Below are positions 5,336-6,361 of a stretch of DNA of 6,361 bases, piece by piece. The notes beneath the pieces are model-generated. The model was not told the DNA's origin, ran no database searches, and saw only the letters and a program-made list of their open reading frames with translations. Source of the DNA: Planctomycetota bacterium (lineage in GTDB: Bacteria > Planctomycetota > UBA11346). The number at the start of each line of letters is the position of its first letter. Positions within the stretch are counted from its first letter, which is position 1. Position numbers and translations under genes: made by a program. Where the stretch lies: NCBI GenBank assembly GCA_007131555.1, contig SLQH01000220.1:1-6361 (forward strand), in the 5' to 3' direction.

Positions 5336-6343
5336 ATGGACCTGTGCGAGGAACTGCGGTGTCTGCAGGAGGAGGGTGTGGCCCGTCTGCAGGCGGCTGC
5401 CGATGAGGACGCCCTGGAGGAGGCCCGCATCGCCCTGCTGGGCCGCCAGGGACGCTTCAAGGCCCTGCGCGATGTCTTCCGGGCCGCTGATGCTGATACC
5501 AAGCGGGTGGCCGGGCGGTTGCTGGCCGCTGCCGATGAGGCCCTCAAGGCGGCCTGGAGCGGGCGTCAGCAGGAGTTGCGCGGGGCTGGGGCCGAGGCCG
5601 GGGCCATCGACATCACCCTGCCGGTGGCCGGGCACCGGCGCGGCAGCATCCATCCGATCAGCCGCATCGCCGCCGATGTCGAGGAAGTCTTCACCAGCAT
5701 GGGCTTCGCCATCGTCGATGGACCGCATGTCGAGGAGGAGTTGTTCAACTTCACCCGCCTCAACATCCCCGATGACCATCCGGCCCGCGATGCCCAGGAC
5801 ACCTTCTGGCTCGACAACGGCAGGCTGCTGCGCACCCACACCTCGGCGGTCCAGGCCCGTCTCTATCCGAGTTGCAGCCTGCCGCTGCGGGCGGTGGTGG
5901 TCGGCAAGGTGTTCCGCTATGAGGAGGTCGACGCCACCCACGACAACACCTTCACCCAGGTTGAGGGCTTCGTGGTCGATGCCGGCATCACCGTGGCCCA
6001 CATGATCGGCACCATCAAGACCATGATCAACGCCGTCCTGCGCCGGGATGACGTGGAGGTCCGCCTGCGCCCGAGTTTCTTCCCCTTCGTCGAACCAGGA
6101 TTCGAGGTTGACGTGCGCTGCACCGCCGCTGATGCCGGTCGCCTGGGGCGTTGGATCGAACTGCTGGGTTGCGGCATGATCCATCCCGAGGTCCTGCGCC
6201 AGGGGGGCATTGATCCCGAGCAGCATCAGGGCTTCGCCTTCGGCATGGGCCTGGAGCGTCTGGCCATGATCCGTCATGGCATCGCTGACATCCGGGTCTT
6301 CAACGGTGCCGACCTGCGGGCCTTGCACCAGTTCGGGGCCTAA
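5336..6343 (+). CDS. pheS: Phenylalanyl-tRNA synthetase alpha subunit
   Basis: The 335-residue product is the catalytic alpha subunit of the cytoplasmic alpha2-beta2 synthetase that charges tRNA-Phe. Residues 1-85 form the charged N-terminal coiled-coil arm that contacts tRNA. The class II core follows, with GSIHPIS (103-109, motif 1 region), LRTHTS (165-170, substrate-binding His and Ser), motif 2 from FRYEEVDATH (193-202) to FTQVEG (206-211), FFPFVEPGFEVDV (248-260), GCGMIHPEVL (278-287) and motif 3 GFAFGMGLERLAM (299-311). The alanine of GFAFG that shapes the phenylalanine pocket is present. Motif 2 has Thr207 where many homologues have His (FHQ). Length is normal for the family. I chose ATG 5336 because GAGGAG lies six bases upstream; an in-frame ATG at 5279 would add 19 unconserved residues. 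An ATG 13 bases past the stop probably begins pheT. Confidence 0.97.
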   Translation: MDLCEELRCLQEEGVARLQAAADEDALEEARIALLGRQGRFKALRDVFRAADADTKRVAGRLLAAADEALKAAWSGRQQELRGAGAEAGAIDITLPVAGHRRGSIHPISRIAADVEEVFTSMGFAIVDGPHVEEELFNFTRLNIPDDHPARDAQDTFWLDNGRLLRTHTSAVQARLYPSCSLPLRAVVVGKVFRYEEVDATHDNTFTQVEGFVVDAGITVAHMIGTIKTMINAVLRRDDVEVRLRPSFFPFVEPGFEVDVRCTAADAGRLGRWIELLGCGMIHPEVLRQGGIDPEQHQGFAFGMGLERLAMIRHGIADIRVFNGADLRALHQFGA

Positions 6344-6356
6344 AGGCCGTGGGGCC

Positions 6357-6361
6357 ATGAG
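6357..6361 (+). CDS. Possible start of pheT (synthetase beta subunit), cut by the window end
   Basis: An ATG at 6357 lies 13 bases after the pheS stop codon, and only five bases of it are in the window. pheT follows pheS directly in very many bacteria, so this is the natural candidate. No protein sequence is visible to confirm it, and the upstream GGGG is only a fair ribosome site. Confidence 0.3.

Noticed and set aside
5123..6358. A 411-codon open frame on the minus strand opposite pheS.
   Set aside because: pheS on the plus strand is unambiguous, and the antisense product shows no known motif and biased composition.
1..6361. tRNA or rRNA genes, CRISPR array, transposase gene, prophage genes.
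   Set aside because: Reading both strands I found no cloverleaf, no regularly spaced short repeats and no transposase or phage motifs. The only repeats are the two long copies and the short tandem duplication.

Overview
This is a GC-rich bacterial window with five genes and two copies of a structured intergenic repeat. Starts are mostly preceded by Shine-Dalgarno sequences and gene pairs are tightly spaced. I cannot name the organism. The phosphofructokinase is of the plant-like type, which among bacteria I associate mainly with planctomycete/verrucomicrobial and spirochaete lineages, so a PVC-type bacterium is possible. That is a weak inference from one gene.

Layout, left to right. Positions 1-409 have no gene; they hold repeat copy 1 (about 19-306), a 12-bp tandem duplication, and a possible promoter/operator. 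Positions 410-2212 are a two-gene plus-strand unit: a divergent FGGY-type carbohydrate kinase homologue whose usual ATP-binding motifs are mostly lost, followed 9 bases later by a small FtsB/DivIC-like protein with one membrane segment and a coiled coil. Positions 2213-2659 have no gene and contain repeat copy 2 (about 2264-2592, same orientation) plus candidate hairpin terminators. Positions 2660-4819 are a two-gene minus-strand operon: a small soluble sensor histidine kinase (4819 to 4085), then an ATP-type plant-like 6-phosphofructokinase (4066 to 2660), 18 bases apart. Positions 4820-5335 are a long divergent intergenic region with mutually competing inverted segments. pheS (5336-6343) encodes phenylalanyl-tRNA synthetase alpha. 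An ATG 13 bases after its stop is probably the beginning of pheT, cut by the window end.

The most unusual part is the left third. Two direct copies of a roughly 290-330 bp repeat bracket the pseudokinase-like/FtsB-like pair. Each copy contains perfect 16-bp inverted repeats about 190 bp apart and several conserved small hairpins. The copies are about 93% identical over 229 positions by hand alignment, and the one difference within a compact hairpin lies in its loop. The repeat looks like a structured, possibly mobilisable element rather than a gene, because a one-base indel shifts any reading frame through it. The remaining genes look like ordinary housekeeping or regulatory functions, although a lone histidine kinase co-transcribed with a glycolytic enzyme is notable.
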